Of a stretch of 64,000 nt of DNA, positions 24,913-33,882 are shown piece by piece (within the stretch, counting starts at the first letter, position 1; every line of letters starts with the position of its first letter). Source of the DNA: DASYFG01 sp036498565 (GTDB lineage Bacteria; Bacillota; Bacilli; Lactobacillales; Lactobacillaceae). The position numbers and the translations under genes are program-made. The notes beneath the pieces are model-generated. The model saw only the letters and a list, made by a program, of their open reading frames with translations, searched no databases and had not been told where the DNA came from. The stretch spans positions 248,001 through 312,000 of the forward strand of contig DASYFG010000003.1 of NCBI GenBank assembly GCA_036498565.1, in the 5' to 3' direction.

Positions 24913-26142
24913 ATGAATATCGGCTTATTTACGGATACTTATTTCCCACAAGTAAGTGGGGTTGCAACATCCATCAAAACTTTACGTGATGAATTGACAG
25001 CGCAAGGGCATGCCGTCTACATCTTTACCACGACTGATCCAAAAGTGGCCAAGCAAAGCGATGAACCGGGGATTTATCGCTTTCCAAGTATTTCTTATGT
25101 TGGCTTTAAAGATCGGCGTTTGGCGTATCGCGGTTGGGTGCAAGCAGTTCAAATCGCAAAAGAATTAGACTTAGATATTATTCACACGCAAACTGAATTT
25201 TCCTTAGGCTTGCTGGGTAAAATCGTGGCGCGGCGGTTGCGCATTCCAGTTGTGCACACGTATCACACGATGTACCAAGATTATTTGCATTATGTGGCCA
25301 ACGGCAAACTATTAACGCCGGGTAGCGTGCGCGTGTTGATTCGACAGTATTTGAAAAACGTGCAAGCCGTGGTGGCACCATCGGCCAAAGTGGAAGAAGT
25401 GCTCGCCAGCTATGAGGTGCCCGCACCGATTTTGGTTATTCCAACGGGCGTGCCGGTGCCTGAGCGTAAAGTCGACGGTTCAGCCGTGCGCGCAGCGCTC
25501 GGTTTTGCCGAAGGCCAACCAATGGTTTTGTCGCTCGGTCGTTTAGCATTTGAAAAAAATGTCGAAACGACGTTGACGGCGTTTGTGGATGTGCTGGATG
25601 CGCGTCCTGATGCGCGCTTGATTATTGTGGGTGATGGACCGGCGCGCAGTAGTTTAGAAGATCACGCCGATGCGCTGGGCATTATGGATGCGGTGACGTT
25701 TACGGGAATGGTGAATCATGATGATGTGCCAGCTTACTTTGCGGCGGCGGATGTGTTTGTGAGTTCATCGGATTCTGAGACGCAAGGGATTACTTTTGTC
25801 GAAGCAATGGCGGCCAACCGGCCGTTTGTGGCGTTGCCATCGCCGTTCTTGGTGGATTTGGTGACGGATGAGGCGATTGGGGTTTTAGCGCTTGATTATG
25901 ACGAATTTGTCGAAGGCATTTTGGGTTATTTTGACCGTGAAAATTCTGATGATGATGCGCGTATTCGGCGTGCAGCTTTAACAAATGTGGATGCAGTGAC
26001 GTTTGGTCAAAAAATTATCGCACTTTATACAGAAGTGTTGGCGAATTATCAAGCCACTGCAAATGATGAGGATGAGGACTTAAACGAAGACGAAGCAGGC
26101 TATGCAAATCGCTTGCTGCGCAATCCGTTTAGGAGGAAATGA
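24913..26142 (+). CDS. lafA: diacylglycerol glucosyltransferase LafA-like (GT4)
   Basis: 409-residue GT-B enzyme of family GT4 that transfers glucose from UDP-glucose to diacylglycerol on the inner membrane face, the first step of the lipoteichoic acid glycolipid anchor. N-terminal GLFTDTYFPQVSGVATSI, and the C-terminal nucleotide-sugar site with SLGRLAFEKN and SDSETQGITFVEAMA (EX7E type). The C-terminus is a charged tail (DEDEDLNEDEAG...NPFRRK). Substrate assignment rests on family and on the downstream lafB and ltaS. Stop overlaps the lafB start (TGATG). Confidence 0.87.
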   Translation: MNIGLFTDTYFPQVSGVATSIKTLRDELTAQGHAVYIFTTTDPKVAKQSDEPGIYRFPSISYVGFKDRRLAYRGWVQAVQIAKELDLDIIHTQTEFSLGLLGKIVARRLRIPVVHTYHTMYQDYLHYVANGKLLTPGSVRVLIRQYLKNVQAVVAPSAKVEEVLASYEVPAPILVIPTGVPVPERKVDGSAVRAALGFAEGQPMVLSLGRLAFEKNVETTLTAFVDVLDARPDARLIIVGDGPARSSLEDHADALGIMDAVTFTGMVNHDDVPAYFAAADVFVSSSDSETQGITFVEAMAANRPFVALPSPFLVDLVTDEAIGVLALDYDEFVEGILGYFDRENSDDDARIRRAALTNVDAVTFGQKIIALYTEVLANYQATANDEDEDLNEDEAGYANRLLRNPFRRK

Positions 26143-27161
26143 TGCTGAAAGTAACCATGTTTTCATCAGCGGAAACCGTGCCAGGTCAAGGGGTTGGCTC
26201 GGCGTATCGTGAATTGGTGAATTTATTACAACAAAAATTTAGTCAAAAAATTACTTTGACGTTTAACAAATTAACCAAGGCGGATATCAGCCATTATCAC
26301 ACGATTGATTTTTGGTTTTATCTCAATACTTTTTTGCCTGGTCGGGGACGAAAGATTGGGTATGTGCATTTTTTGCCGGAAACATTTGATGGGTCGATTA
26401 AGCTAAAATGGCCGATTAAGCCGATTTTTTATTGGTATGTGATGGCTTTTTACAAGCGCATGGATCATCTCGTGGTCGTCAATCCCACGTTTATTGATAA
26501 ATTAGTGGCTAACGGCGTGAAGCGCGAACGCGTCACGTACATTCCAAATTTTGTGAGCAAAACACAATTTTATGAATTAGCACCGGCTGAAAAGGCTGAT
26601 TTGCGGGCGCAATTTGAGATTGATCCGCAAGCATTTGTGATTTTAGGCGTGGGTCAAATTCAAGAACGCAAGGGCATTTTTGATTTTATCGAACTGGCCA
26701 AAGCCAACCCGCAATGGCAATTTGTCTGGGTGGGTGGTTTTTCATTTGGTAGTATCACGGCGGGCTATGACGCATTGAAGAAAGTTTTGGCGAATCCGCC
26801 GGCGAATTTGAAGTTTCCGGGAATTGTTGATCGAGCTTTGATGAACGGTTATTACAACGTTGCGGATGTTTTTTTGTTGCCAAGCTACAATGAATTATTC
26901 CCGATGTCGGCTTTGGAAGCGTTTAGTACCGGTACACCAACGGTTTTGCGGGATTTGGATTTGTATCAAGCGATTATTGACGGTTATTATTTGCCGGCGG
27001 CAGATCGTGATGATATGCAAGTCCAATTAGAACGTTTGGCAGAAGATGAAGCGTTGCGTACAACGTTACATGATGCGGCTTTGCAGGCGTCAGAACGTTA
27101 TTCAGCCAACTATGTTGCTGGCATTTGGGATGAATTTTATCACGACCAAGCAGGTCGATAA
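26142..27161 (+). CDS. lafB: glycolipid glycosyltransferase LafB-like (GT4)
   Basis: 339-residue GT4 enzyme that adds the second hexose to the monoglycosyl-diacylglycerol (galactose in Listeria LafB). N-terminal MLKVTMFSSAETVPGQGVGSAYREL and C-terminal LGVGQIQERKGIFDFIELA and SYNELFPMSALEAFS agree with the family. ATG 26142 has 5-nt spacing from AGGAGG; the ATG at 26139 is too near. Cotranscribed with lafA. Confidence 0.85.
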   Translation: MLKVTMFSSAETVPGQGVGSAYRELVNLLQQKFSQKITLTFNKLTKADISHYHTIDFWFYLNTFLPGRGRKIGYVHFLPETFDGSIKLKWPIKPIFYWYVMAFYKRMDHLVVVNPTFIDKLVANGVKRERVTYIPNFVSKTQFYELAPAEKADLRAQFEIDPQAFVILGVGQIQERKGIFDFIELAKANPQWQFVWVGGFSFGSITAGYDALKKVLANPPANLKFPGIVDRALMNGYYNVADVFLLPSYNELFPMSALEAFSTGTPTVLRDLDLYQAIIDGYYLPAADRDDMQVQLERLAEDEALRTTLHDAALQASERYSANYVAGIWDEFYHDQAGR

Positions 27162-27214
27162 TAGCAAAGTTGGTGCAGTGGGGGCGGATTGGCACCAGCA
27201 CAGGGGATGATGAT

Positions 27215-28255
27215 ATGAAGCGATTAACTTGGCAAAATAAGGTGTCAGTTGGCGTGATTACCGTGCTAACGATTGTCACTTTGGTGATTTTGCATAATGA
27301 ATTGAAAGGTCATACCAAAGGTTTAGAGATTGCGCTACGCAATTTGAATGGTTGGTGGCTGTTAGGCGGCGTTGGTTTGATGCTTTTGTCGTTTGTTTTT
27401 GAAGCACTGGTGACCAAAGTATTGTTAGGACGTTTGGGCAAACAACATCGCTGGTGGGTATTTTTGCGTGTGCCGTTGATGAATGCGTTGGGCAGTGGTG
27501 TGACGCCGTTTGCAACTGGTGGCCAACCCGCGCAGTTGTTGGCTTTGAACAAAACAGGGGTTGATACGGGGCGTGCCATGTCTGTTTTGTTGATGAAATT
27601 TTTGATTTTTCAAGTGACGATTGTGATTGCTTTTGCGAGTGTGTTTTTGGTTGGTGAGCATTATGTTGCGCAAAATGTGAATGGTCAGTTTGCCACGCTA
27701 GTGCCGTTTGCGGTGCTGATTCACGCGGTGGTGATCGGTGGGATTTTGTTGTTTATGTACTGGCCGGCGTTGTCGCATCGTTTGTTAGACATGATCACGC
27801 CGTTGGTGCGGTTTGCTTTACCCAATCATTTGGCCAATCGCTGGCTTGCAATCGGCAAAGAAAAGATTGATAATTTTCATGAAGAATCGCGTTTGATGGT
27901 TGGGCAAGGGCAGCATGTGGTTGCGGCGACTTTTTGGACGGTGCTGCAATTGGCGGCGTATTATGCCATCCCGTATTTTGTGATTCGGGCCTTTGGTTAT
28001 GCGCATGTTAATCTTGGTTTAATCTTGATTATGCACATTATGATTGTTATGGTCATTTCGTTGTTCCCAATTCCGGGTGGCGTTGGGGGCGCAGAATTAA
28101 GTTTTCAATTGCTCTTTTCACCGTTTGTGGCGAATAGTGCCACGCTGGTTTTGGTGATTTTGTTTTGGCGATTGATTACGTATTATTTAGGGGTGTTTGC
28201 AGGACTGATTGCCAGTTTATGGCCGGTCAAACGCACCGATATCGACGCACAATAG
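27215..28255 (+). CDS. UPF0104-type polytopic membrane protein (flippase-like)
   Basis: 346 residues with about eight transmembrane helices, family of the lysylphosphatidylglycerol synthase membrane domain (LPG_synthase_TM). It contains the family motifs VPLMNALGSGVTPFATGGQPAQ (split here by function) and ISLFPIPGGVGGAELSF, but has no cytosolic aminoacyl-transferase domain. Position between the glycolipid synthases and LTA synthase suggests glycolipid translocation or LTA assembly (inference). I chose ATG 27215 behind AGGGGATGA; the longer frame has no SD. Confidence 0.8.
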   Translation: MKRLTWQNKVSVGVITVLTIVTLVILHNELKGHTKGLEIALRNLNGWWLLGGVGLMLLSFVFEALVTKVLLGRLGKQHRWWVFLRVPLMNALGSGVTPFATGGQPAQLLALNKTGVDTGRAMSVLLMKFLIFQVTIVIAFASVFLVGEHYVAQNVNGQFATLVPFAVLIHAVVIGGILLFMYWPALSHRLLDMITPLVRFALPNHLANRWLAIGKEKIDNFHEESRLMVGQGQHVVAATFWTVLQLAAYYAIPYFVIRAFGYAHVNLGLILIMHIMIVMVISLFPIPGGVGGAELSFQLLFSPFVANSATLVLVILFWRLITYYLGVFAGLIASLWPVKRTDIDAQ

Positions 28256-28280
28256 TGTTTTGAAGAAAGAAAGGTGAGCA

Positions 28281-28547
28281 ATGGAGATGGCAACAACTGC
28301 ATTTACAAATGACTTGCCACACATTTTGGCGCGCTTGTATGCGATGACGCAGGCAAGCGATAGTGTTGTGCAGACGCGCCGGTTTGATGCGTTTGGCATT
28401 GAAGCGGTCAAAGTCGATTACAATCAAGCAACGCAAATTTGGACCTTACACGAACGGCGGCAAAGTCGCAGTTTTGCGTTTGATGATTTAGATTTAGTGG
28501 CGATTGAAATTTACGATGTACTGCATGATTTGAAATTAACTTTTTAA
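28281..28547 (+). CDS. ykuJ: DUF1797 protein YkuJ-like
   Basis: 88-residue soluble protein of the YkuJ/DUF1797 family, identified from the pattern LARLYAMTQ...QTRRFDAFGIEAVKVDY and the C-terminal FDDLDLVAIEIYDVLHDL. Function unknown; the Bacillus subtilis member was solved structurally but not assigned a role. AAAGGTGAG SD. It lies between the flippase-like gene and ltaS in the same operon. Confidence 0.82.
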   Translation: MEMATTAFTNDLPHILARLYAMTQASDSVVQTRRFDAFGIEAVKVDYNQATQIWTLHERRQSRSFAFDDLDLVAIEIYDVLHDLKLTF

Positions 28548-28558
28548 GGGGCGAATTG

Positions 28559-30664
28559 ATGAAAAATACCACCGTAACGATGGTGAAACAAATGAGTCAA
28601 CGCTTTGCGCGGAGTTGGGATAGTCAACCATTGGTTTGGTTTTTTATCATCAATATCGTGCTTGTTTGGCTAAAAACGTATGTCAATTACCATTTGAATT
28701 TCCGTTTGGGCGTTGAAGGACCAGTACAAAGCTTTTTGTTGGTGCTTAATCCGATTCCAACGGCGATCATTTTGCTGGGAATCGCGTTGTATTTCCGGGG
28801 GGCGTTGGCTAACTGGTTGTTGGTTTTGTTGAACTTGATTCAATCTTTGTGGTTGTTTGCCAACATTTTGTATTACCGTGAATTCTCGGATTTCTTGTCG
28901 ATGGGCATTATCGGGTCGGGGAGTTCAACCGGTGAAAATTTGGGCAAATCAATTGCAGCGATTATTCACTGGAGTGATTTCTTGGTGTTTGTCGACATCG
29001 TCATTTTGGTGATTTTGTTGCTGTTCAAGCAATTGGCAAGCGACAAACGCGGTGTGCAAAAGCGCTTTGCGGTGTTGACGAGTTTGTTTGGGATTGGGTT
29101 GATGTTGGCCGATTTCGGGATTGCTTCCGTGGATCGCTCGGGTTTGCTGACGCGGACATTTGATAATAACTACATTGTCAAATATCTGGGTTTGAATGAA
29201 TACGCCGCTTTTAACGCGTTTCAAACACACCAGCAAACACAAAGTCGCGCCCAAGCAACGGCTGGTGATTTGAAAAAAGTCCAAGCATTTGTAAAGAAAA
29301 ATCAAGTGCCGGTGAACGTGGACTACTACGGTAGCCAAAAAAACAAGAACGTGATCATCATTCACTTGGAATCTTTCCAGCAATTTTTGATTGATTATAA
29401 AGTTGATGGCAAAGAAGTCACGCCGAATTTGAACAAATTCTTCCATAATCAAAACACGTTGAGTTTTGATAATTTCTATAACCAAGTCGGTCAAGGGAAA
29501 ACATCTGACGCGGAAATTATGCAAGAAAATTCCTTGTATGGTTTGCCAACTGGTTCGGCAATGACCAAATACGGCACGAGCAACACGTTTGATGCTTTGC
29601 CAACGTTGTTAGATAACCGCGGGTACACGACGGCTGCGTTCCACGGGGATGTTGGTAGTTTCTGGAACCGTGACAACACGTACAAGTCGTGGGGTTATGA
29701 TTATTACTTCTCGAAAAACTATTATCCTTTGGCCCAAGAAAAGGATAATTCCGTGGGTTATGGTTTGAAAGATAAGCTCTTCTTGCCGTCTGTCGCTAGT
29801 TATTTGGAGCAATTACCACAACCGTTTTATAGTAAAATTATCACGGTGACGAACCACTATCCTTACACCTTGGACAAACAAAACATTGACTTCCCGGCGA
29901 CAACAACGGGTGACAAGACGGTCGATGGTTATGTGCAAACTGCGCATTATTTGGATGAGGCCTTTGGGCAATTCTTAGATTGGTTGAAGAAATCTGGTTT
30001 GTACAACAATAGTATGATCGTGCTGTACGGCGATCACTACGGTATTTCTGATAACCACCAAGCTGCTATTGGCGAATTGTTGAACAAATCAGACATCACG
30101 AATTATGATTTGGCGCAATTCCAAAAAGTGCCATTTATGATTCACGGCACTGGTTTGAAGGGCGGCGTTGATCACACTTACGGTGGTGAAATCGACATGA
30201 TGCCAACTTTGATGGACGTGTTGGGGATGCCAACCACTGGTCTAACCATGTTTGGTCAAGACTTGTTATCAAAGAATTACAACGGCATCGTGCCTTTGCG
30301 TAACGGAGATTGGATTACGCCAAGCTACATCAAGTACGGCAACCAGTATTTCAACACGAAAACAGGCGCAGAAGTTGATAAAAAAGACGCCACGTTAGTG
30401 CCATTTGCCAAGAAAACACAGACGTATGTGGATTCGGTTTTGGATGAATCTGACAAAGTCGTGACCGGTGATTTGCTGCGCTTTGATAAAACATTGGCGG
30501 CAGAAAAGAAGTCCGACAATGATCGGAGCTATAAAGTCTCTGACGGTAAGGCCTTGCTAAAGAAAATGCAAACGGCTAACCCATCTAGTCTATTAGTCAA
30601 AAATCACGGCAAATCAACTTTGAATTTGTACAAAAATGATGCCCCAGAATTAAAAGACAAATAA
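28559..30664 (+). CDS. ltaS: lipoteichoic acid synthase
   Basis: Polymerises glycerol phosphate from phosphatidylglycerol onto the glycolipid anchor on the outer membrane face. 701 residues: five N-terminal transmembrane helices (to about 195), then an extracellular sulfatase-fold domain. Metal and catalytic residues are visible: Glu271 in HLESFQ, nucleophile Thr315 in GKTSDAE and Asp492-His493 in YGDHYG. AAGGGGC SD before ATG 28559. Last gene of the lafA-lafB-flippase-ykuJ-ltaS operon. Confidence 0.95.
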   Translation: MKNTTVTMVKQMSQRFARSWDSQPLVWFFIINIVLVWLKTYVNYHLNFRLGVEGPVQSFLLVLNPIPTAIILLGIALYFRGALANWLLVLLNLIQSLWLFANILYYREFSDFLSMGIIGSGSSTGENLGKSIAAIIHWSDFLVFVDIVILVILLLFKQLASDKRGVQKRFAVLTSLFGIGLMLADFGIASVDRSGLLTRTFDNNYIVKYLGLNEYAAFNAFQTHQQTQSRAQATAGDLKKVQAFVKKNQVPVNVDYYGSQKNKNVIIIHLESFQQFLIDYKVDGKEVTPNLNKFFHNQNTLSFDNFYNQVGQGKTSDAEIMQENSLYGLPTGSAMTKYGTSNTFDALPTLLDNRGYTTAAFHGDVGSFWNRDNTYKSWGYDYYFSKNYYPLAQEKDNSVGYGLKDKLFLPSVASYLEQLPQPFYSKIITVTNHYPYTLDKQNIDFPATTTGDKTVDGYVQTAHYLDEAFGQFLDWLKKSGLYNNSMIVLYGDHYGISDNHQAAIGELLNKSDITNYDLAQFQKVPFMIHGTGLKGGVDHTYGGEIDMMPTLMDVLGMPTTGLTMFGQDLLSKNYNGIVPLRNGDWITPSYIKYGNQYFNTKTGAEVDKKDATLVPFAKKTQTYVDSVLDESDKVVTGDLLRFDKTLAAEKKSDNDRSYKVSDGKALLKKMQTANPSSLLVKNHGKSTLNLYKNDAPELKDK

Positions 30665-30692
30665 AAAAAGCGAACCGTTCGGTTCGCTTTTT
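30665..30692. terminator. bidirectional terminator ltaS / pepS
   Basis: Stem AAAAGCGAACCG / CGGTTCGCTTTT with a 2-nt loop and T-runs on both strands. Confidence 0.9.
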
Positions 30693-30704
30693 GCGTGGTT
30701 AAAA

Positions 30705-31946
30705 TTAAGCCCATTCGCCGCCACGGAAAACGGGTACGACGGTGCCGTCTTGCAAGACGCCGTCGATGTCCATGTCAGCAGAACCGACCATGAAGTCTTC
30801 GTGAACGTTTGAAATGTTCCAACCACGTTTGGCCAAATCTTCAGCTGGTTCGGTCTTGCCGCCCTTAATGTTAGAGGCGTAAGCCGCACCAATTGCCAAG
30901 TGATCAGAGGCATTTTCATCAAATAATGTGTTGTAGAACAAAACGCCACCTTGTGAAATTGGTGATGAATGTGGCACCAATGACACTTCACCAAGTGAGT
31001 GTGAACCTTCATCTGTTTCGATGATTTTGTTCAACACATCCAAGCCCTTGGTAGCTGTTGCGTTGACGATTTTGCCATCAACGAAGTCTAATTCGATGTC
31101 TGTAATAACATTTCCTTGGTAAGACAATGGCAAAGTCGCAGCCACGTGACCGTTGATATTGCGGTTGTCAGGAGACGTGAAGACTTCTTCGGTTGGCATG
31201 TTAGGAATGAAAATATTGCCCGCTGCATCAACAGAATAAGCTGCTTCCCAAACGTGTCCTTCGGCTAATCCGATGGTGAAGTCAGATTTAGCGGACTTGT
31301 AACGCAATTCTTTAAAGTTTTGGTCGTTCAACCATGAAGCTTTCGCGTTCAAAACTTGAATGTGTTCTTCCCAAGCCGCGATCGCATCACTTTGACCATC
31401 AACGCGTACGTCTTTTAGGATTTCGTCCCACAAACGTTCGACGGCGTCTTGTCCCGTTAATTCTGGGAAGACTTTTTCGGCCCAAGCTTGACCGGCTGCT
31501 GCAACCACCAACCATGAAATGGCGTCTTTCATCGTGGCTTCACGCACCATCTTCAACGCAGATTGTTGCGCGCGCGTTGCTAATGTCAAACGGTCAGCAT
31601 CGACTTCGGCCAAACCGTCTGGATCGGCTGAAATCAAACTAATACGAGAAGCGTGTTTGTTAACGATTAAGTCGTTCCACTTGTCGATTGTGTATTGTGG
31701 TACCGTTGACAAAACCTCTTCAGCGGCGTTGTTGTAAGTTTCTTTGGCTGTTTCTTGGTCACTCCATTCAACCAAAACCTGGGCTGCGCCGGCTTTGTAG
31801 GCTTCGCGCACGATTTTGCGTGCGATGTAGGCTTCTTCAACGGCGGCGTACAAAATAATTGTTTGGCCAGGTTGGACGTTGACACCTTTTTTAATAATGA
31901 GTTCGGCATATTGGTCGAGCTTTGTGTTAAGTGTTGCATTTACCAT
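30705..31946 (-). CDS. pepS: aminopeptidase, peptidase family M29
   Basis: Metal-dependent cytoplasmic aminopeptidase of 413 residues (AmpS/PepS type). Family metal-site regions are present: MPTEEVFTSPD, DEGSHSLGEVSLVPHSSPI and the LFDENASDHLAIGAAY block. It releases N-terminal residues from peptides, as expected for a proteolytic lactic acid bacterium. ATG 31946 follows GGAGGAA; the longer in-frame start is rejected. Monocistronic. Confidence 0.93.
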   Translation of the reverse strand: MVNATLNTKLDQYAELIIKKGVNVQPGQTIILYAAVEEAYIARKIVREAYKAGAAQVLVEWSDQETAKETYNNAAEEVLSTVPQYTIDKWNDLIVNKHASRISLISADPDGLAEVDADRLTLATRAQQSALKMVREATMKDAISWLVVAAAGQAWAEKVFPELTGQDAVERLWDEILKDVRVDGQSDAIAAWEEHIQVLNAKASWLNDQNFKELRYKSAKSDFTIGLAEGHVWEAAYSVDAAGNIFIPNMPTEEVFTSPDNRNINGHVAATLPLSYQGNVITDIELDFVDGKIVNATATKGLDVLNKIIETDEGSHSLGEVSLVPHSSPISQGGVLFYNTLFDENASDHLAIGAAYASNIKGGKTEPAEDLAKRGWNISNVHEDFMVGSADMDIDGVLQDGTVVPVFRGGEWA

Positions 31947-32070
31947 GCGGTTTTTTCCTCCAAAAATAAGAACTAAAATTAGTTTAGCACGCGTTGATGA
32001 GAAAAGATAGCGTTTACTTAATGAAGGTCTCATTTTGGCCTTGGTCGTTTAAAAGTCAAGGTTTTTCCTG

Positions 32071-32084
32071 TATAATAAAAAGCA
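32071..32084 (+). promoter_or_regulatory. -10 box directly before the GH25-like gene
   Basis: TATAAT at 32071-32076 ends 7 nt before the ATG and there is no SD, so the mRNA may be leaderless. The -35 is poor (TTTAAA at 17 nt). Confidence 0.45.
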
Positions 32085-32857
32085 TGGAAGACAAGTTATT
32101 AGAGCAAAAATCAGCAAACTTTACGAATCATTGGCTGCTACGTGGGGCAACGTGGGCAGTCGTGCTTTTGGGTGTGGCTGCAACGTTTACGTTGTGGGTT
32201 TTTTCAGCGACCGATTCCAAAGCTGAAGTCACACAAAAACAATTAGCAGCCGTGCCAACTGGCTTTGATGTGCAAGGTGTGTCTTTGTCACAAAACAACG
32301 GTTTCATTGATTTTGCTAATTTAGCCGATAATGATATTCAATTTGCTTATTTTCGCTCAACGACGGGCAATGACTTTTTGGACGATGCTTATTTGGAAAA
32401 TGTGAAGCGCGCGCATGAAGACGGCTTGCAAACTGGGGCGTTGTTGGTATTTGATAACACCGTGAATGGCAACACACAGGCGGCTTATTTTATCAATCAA
32501 GTGGGTGACAACATTGGGCAATTGCCGATTATGATTGCTGTGGGCGATGATCAGATTAGTGAAGACGCGGACAAAGATATTTTGGCAAACTTGATTTCGT
32601 CATTGAGTTGGCACTACGGTCGTGACGTGATGATTGCTGCTACGCCAAAAATTCAAAAAGCCTTATCAGATCGCGTCAAAAACACAAAATACTGGCTGCT
32701 GGCGAATAATTTAACGGATAAAAACAGCCGGAACGCCTTTATCCAATACGAAGAAAATCACATTATCGGTACGGGCATGCGCCAAATTGTCATGCCAACA
32801 AGTGTCTTTAACGGTACAACTGCACAGTGGCAAAAGCTACTTAATGCCCAGAAATGA
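32084..32857 (+). CDS. membrane-anchored GH25-like protein with degenerate active site
   Basis: 257 residues. One transmembrane helix near the N-terminus (about 25-45, GATWAVVLLGVAATFTLWVF), then a domain laid out like GH25 lysozymes: GFDVQGVSLSQNNGFIDFANL for the first strand, FAYFRSTTGNDFLD for the usual KATEG strand, EDGLQTGALLVF for the GAYH strand. The DxE catalytic pair expected after strand four is replaced by IAVGDD, so muramidase activity is doubtful. ATG 32084; longer frames read through the promoter. The next gene follows after 8 nt. Confidence 0.65.
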   Translation: MEDKLLEQKSANFTNHWLLRGATWAVVLLGVAATFTLWVFSATDSKAEVTQKQLAAVPTGFDVQGVSLSQNNGFIDFANLADNDIQFAYFRSTTGNDFLDDAYLENVKRAHEDGLQTGALLVFDNTVNGNTQAAYFINQVGDNIGQLPIMIAVGDDQISEDADKDILANLISSLSWHYGRDVMIAATPKIQKALSDRVKNTKYWLLANNLTDKNSRNAFIQYEENHIIGTGMRQIVMPTSVFNGTTAQWQKLLNAQK

Positions 32858-32865
32858 GGACAGAC

Positions 32866-33882
32866 ATGACATTAAAATTAGGAATTATCGGAACAAACTG
32901 GATCACGGCACAATTTGTTGACGCCGCTCATCAAACGGGTGAATACCGTTTGGTGACGGTTTATTCGCGCACACATGAAAAAGGCGAAGCGTTTGTGAGT
33001 GAATTAGACGCGGCGTTGACCGAAGCGGGCGTTAATGTGGTTACGAGTTTGGCGGATTTGTGGGCGGACATTGATGTCGTTTACATCGCTTCGCCGAACG
33101 CGTTGCACTTTGAACAAGCTCGTGATGCGATCGCTCACGGCGTGCATGTTATTGTTGAAAAGCCGTCTGTCAGCAACGTGGCGGAATTTGCGGCTTTGCA
33201 AGAACTCTTAGCTGCACATCCTGATATCAAATTCTTTGAAGCCGCGCGCCACATTCACCAAGAAAACTTCAAAATTTTGCAAGCCAATGTCGAAGAATTA
33301 CCAACAGTCCAAGGCGCAACGTTTGTTTATCAGAAATATTCATCGCGCTTTGATGATTATTTGGCCGGTAAAGAACCAAATGTGTTGACGCGTGAATTTA
33401 GCGCTGGGGCTTTGTATGACTTGGGCGTTTACCCGGTTTATGCGGCGTTGGCGCTGTTTGGTAAGCCACTTGCAGTCCAATATTTGCCAACTTTGTTAAC
33501 AAATGGCGCTGACGGACGCGGTACGGCCAACTTGATTTATGATGGCTTTGGCGTAACGCTGATTTTTGGTAAGAGTGCGAATTCTTATTTGCGCAGTGAA
33601 GTTTACGGTTACAAAACCACGTTGAGCGTGGACAACATCGCTGAATTGGGCGATGTGTGGTTGCAAGATGGCAGCGGCGCCGTTGAAGAAATTGGGGCGG
33701 CCGTCCCAGCCAATCCGATGGTAGCTGAAGCACAAGTATTTGCTGATATTTTGGCGGATCCAGTGGGCAAACACGAAGATTATTTGGCCTTGTTGCGCTT
33801 GGCCCGGGCGGTGAACGAAACGTTGTTTGACTTGCGTCAATCAGCGGGCATTGTGTTCCCAGCAGACGAGGAGACGGTATGA
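32866..33882 (+). CDS. Gfo/Idh/MocA-family oxidoreductase
   Basis: 338 residues with the N-terminal NAD(P)-binding Rossmann motif LGIIGTNWITAQFVDAA (about 4-20) and the EKP motif (VEKPSVSN) typical of the family. Substrate unknown, probably a sugar or polyol. GAGGAC SD before ATG 32866. Stop and helicase start overlap (ATGA), so the two are cotranscribed. Confidence 0.88.
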   Translation: MTLKLGIIGTNWITAQFVDAAHQTGEYRLVTVYSRTHEKGEAFVSELDAALTEAGVNVVTSLADLWADIDVVYIASPNALHFEQARDAIAHGVHVIVEKPSVSNVAEFAALQELLAAHPDIKFFEAARHIHQENFKILQANVEELPTVQGATFVYQKYSSRFDDYLAGKEPNVLTREFSAGALYDLGVYPVYAALALFGKPLAVQYLPTLLTNGADGRGTANLIYDGFGVTLIFGKSANSYLRSEVYGYKTTLSVDNIAELGDVWLQDGSGAVEEIGAAVPANPMVAEAQVFADILADPVGKHEDYLALLRLARAVNETLFDLRQSAGIVFPADEETV

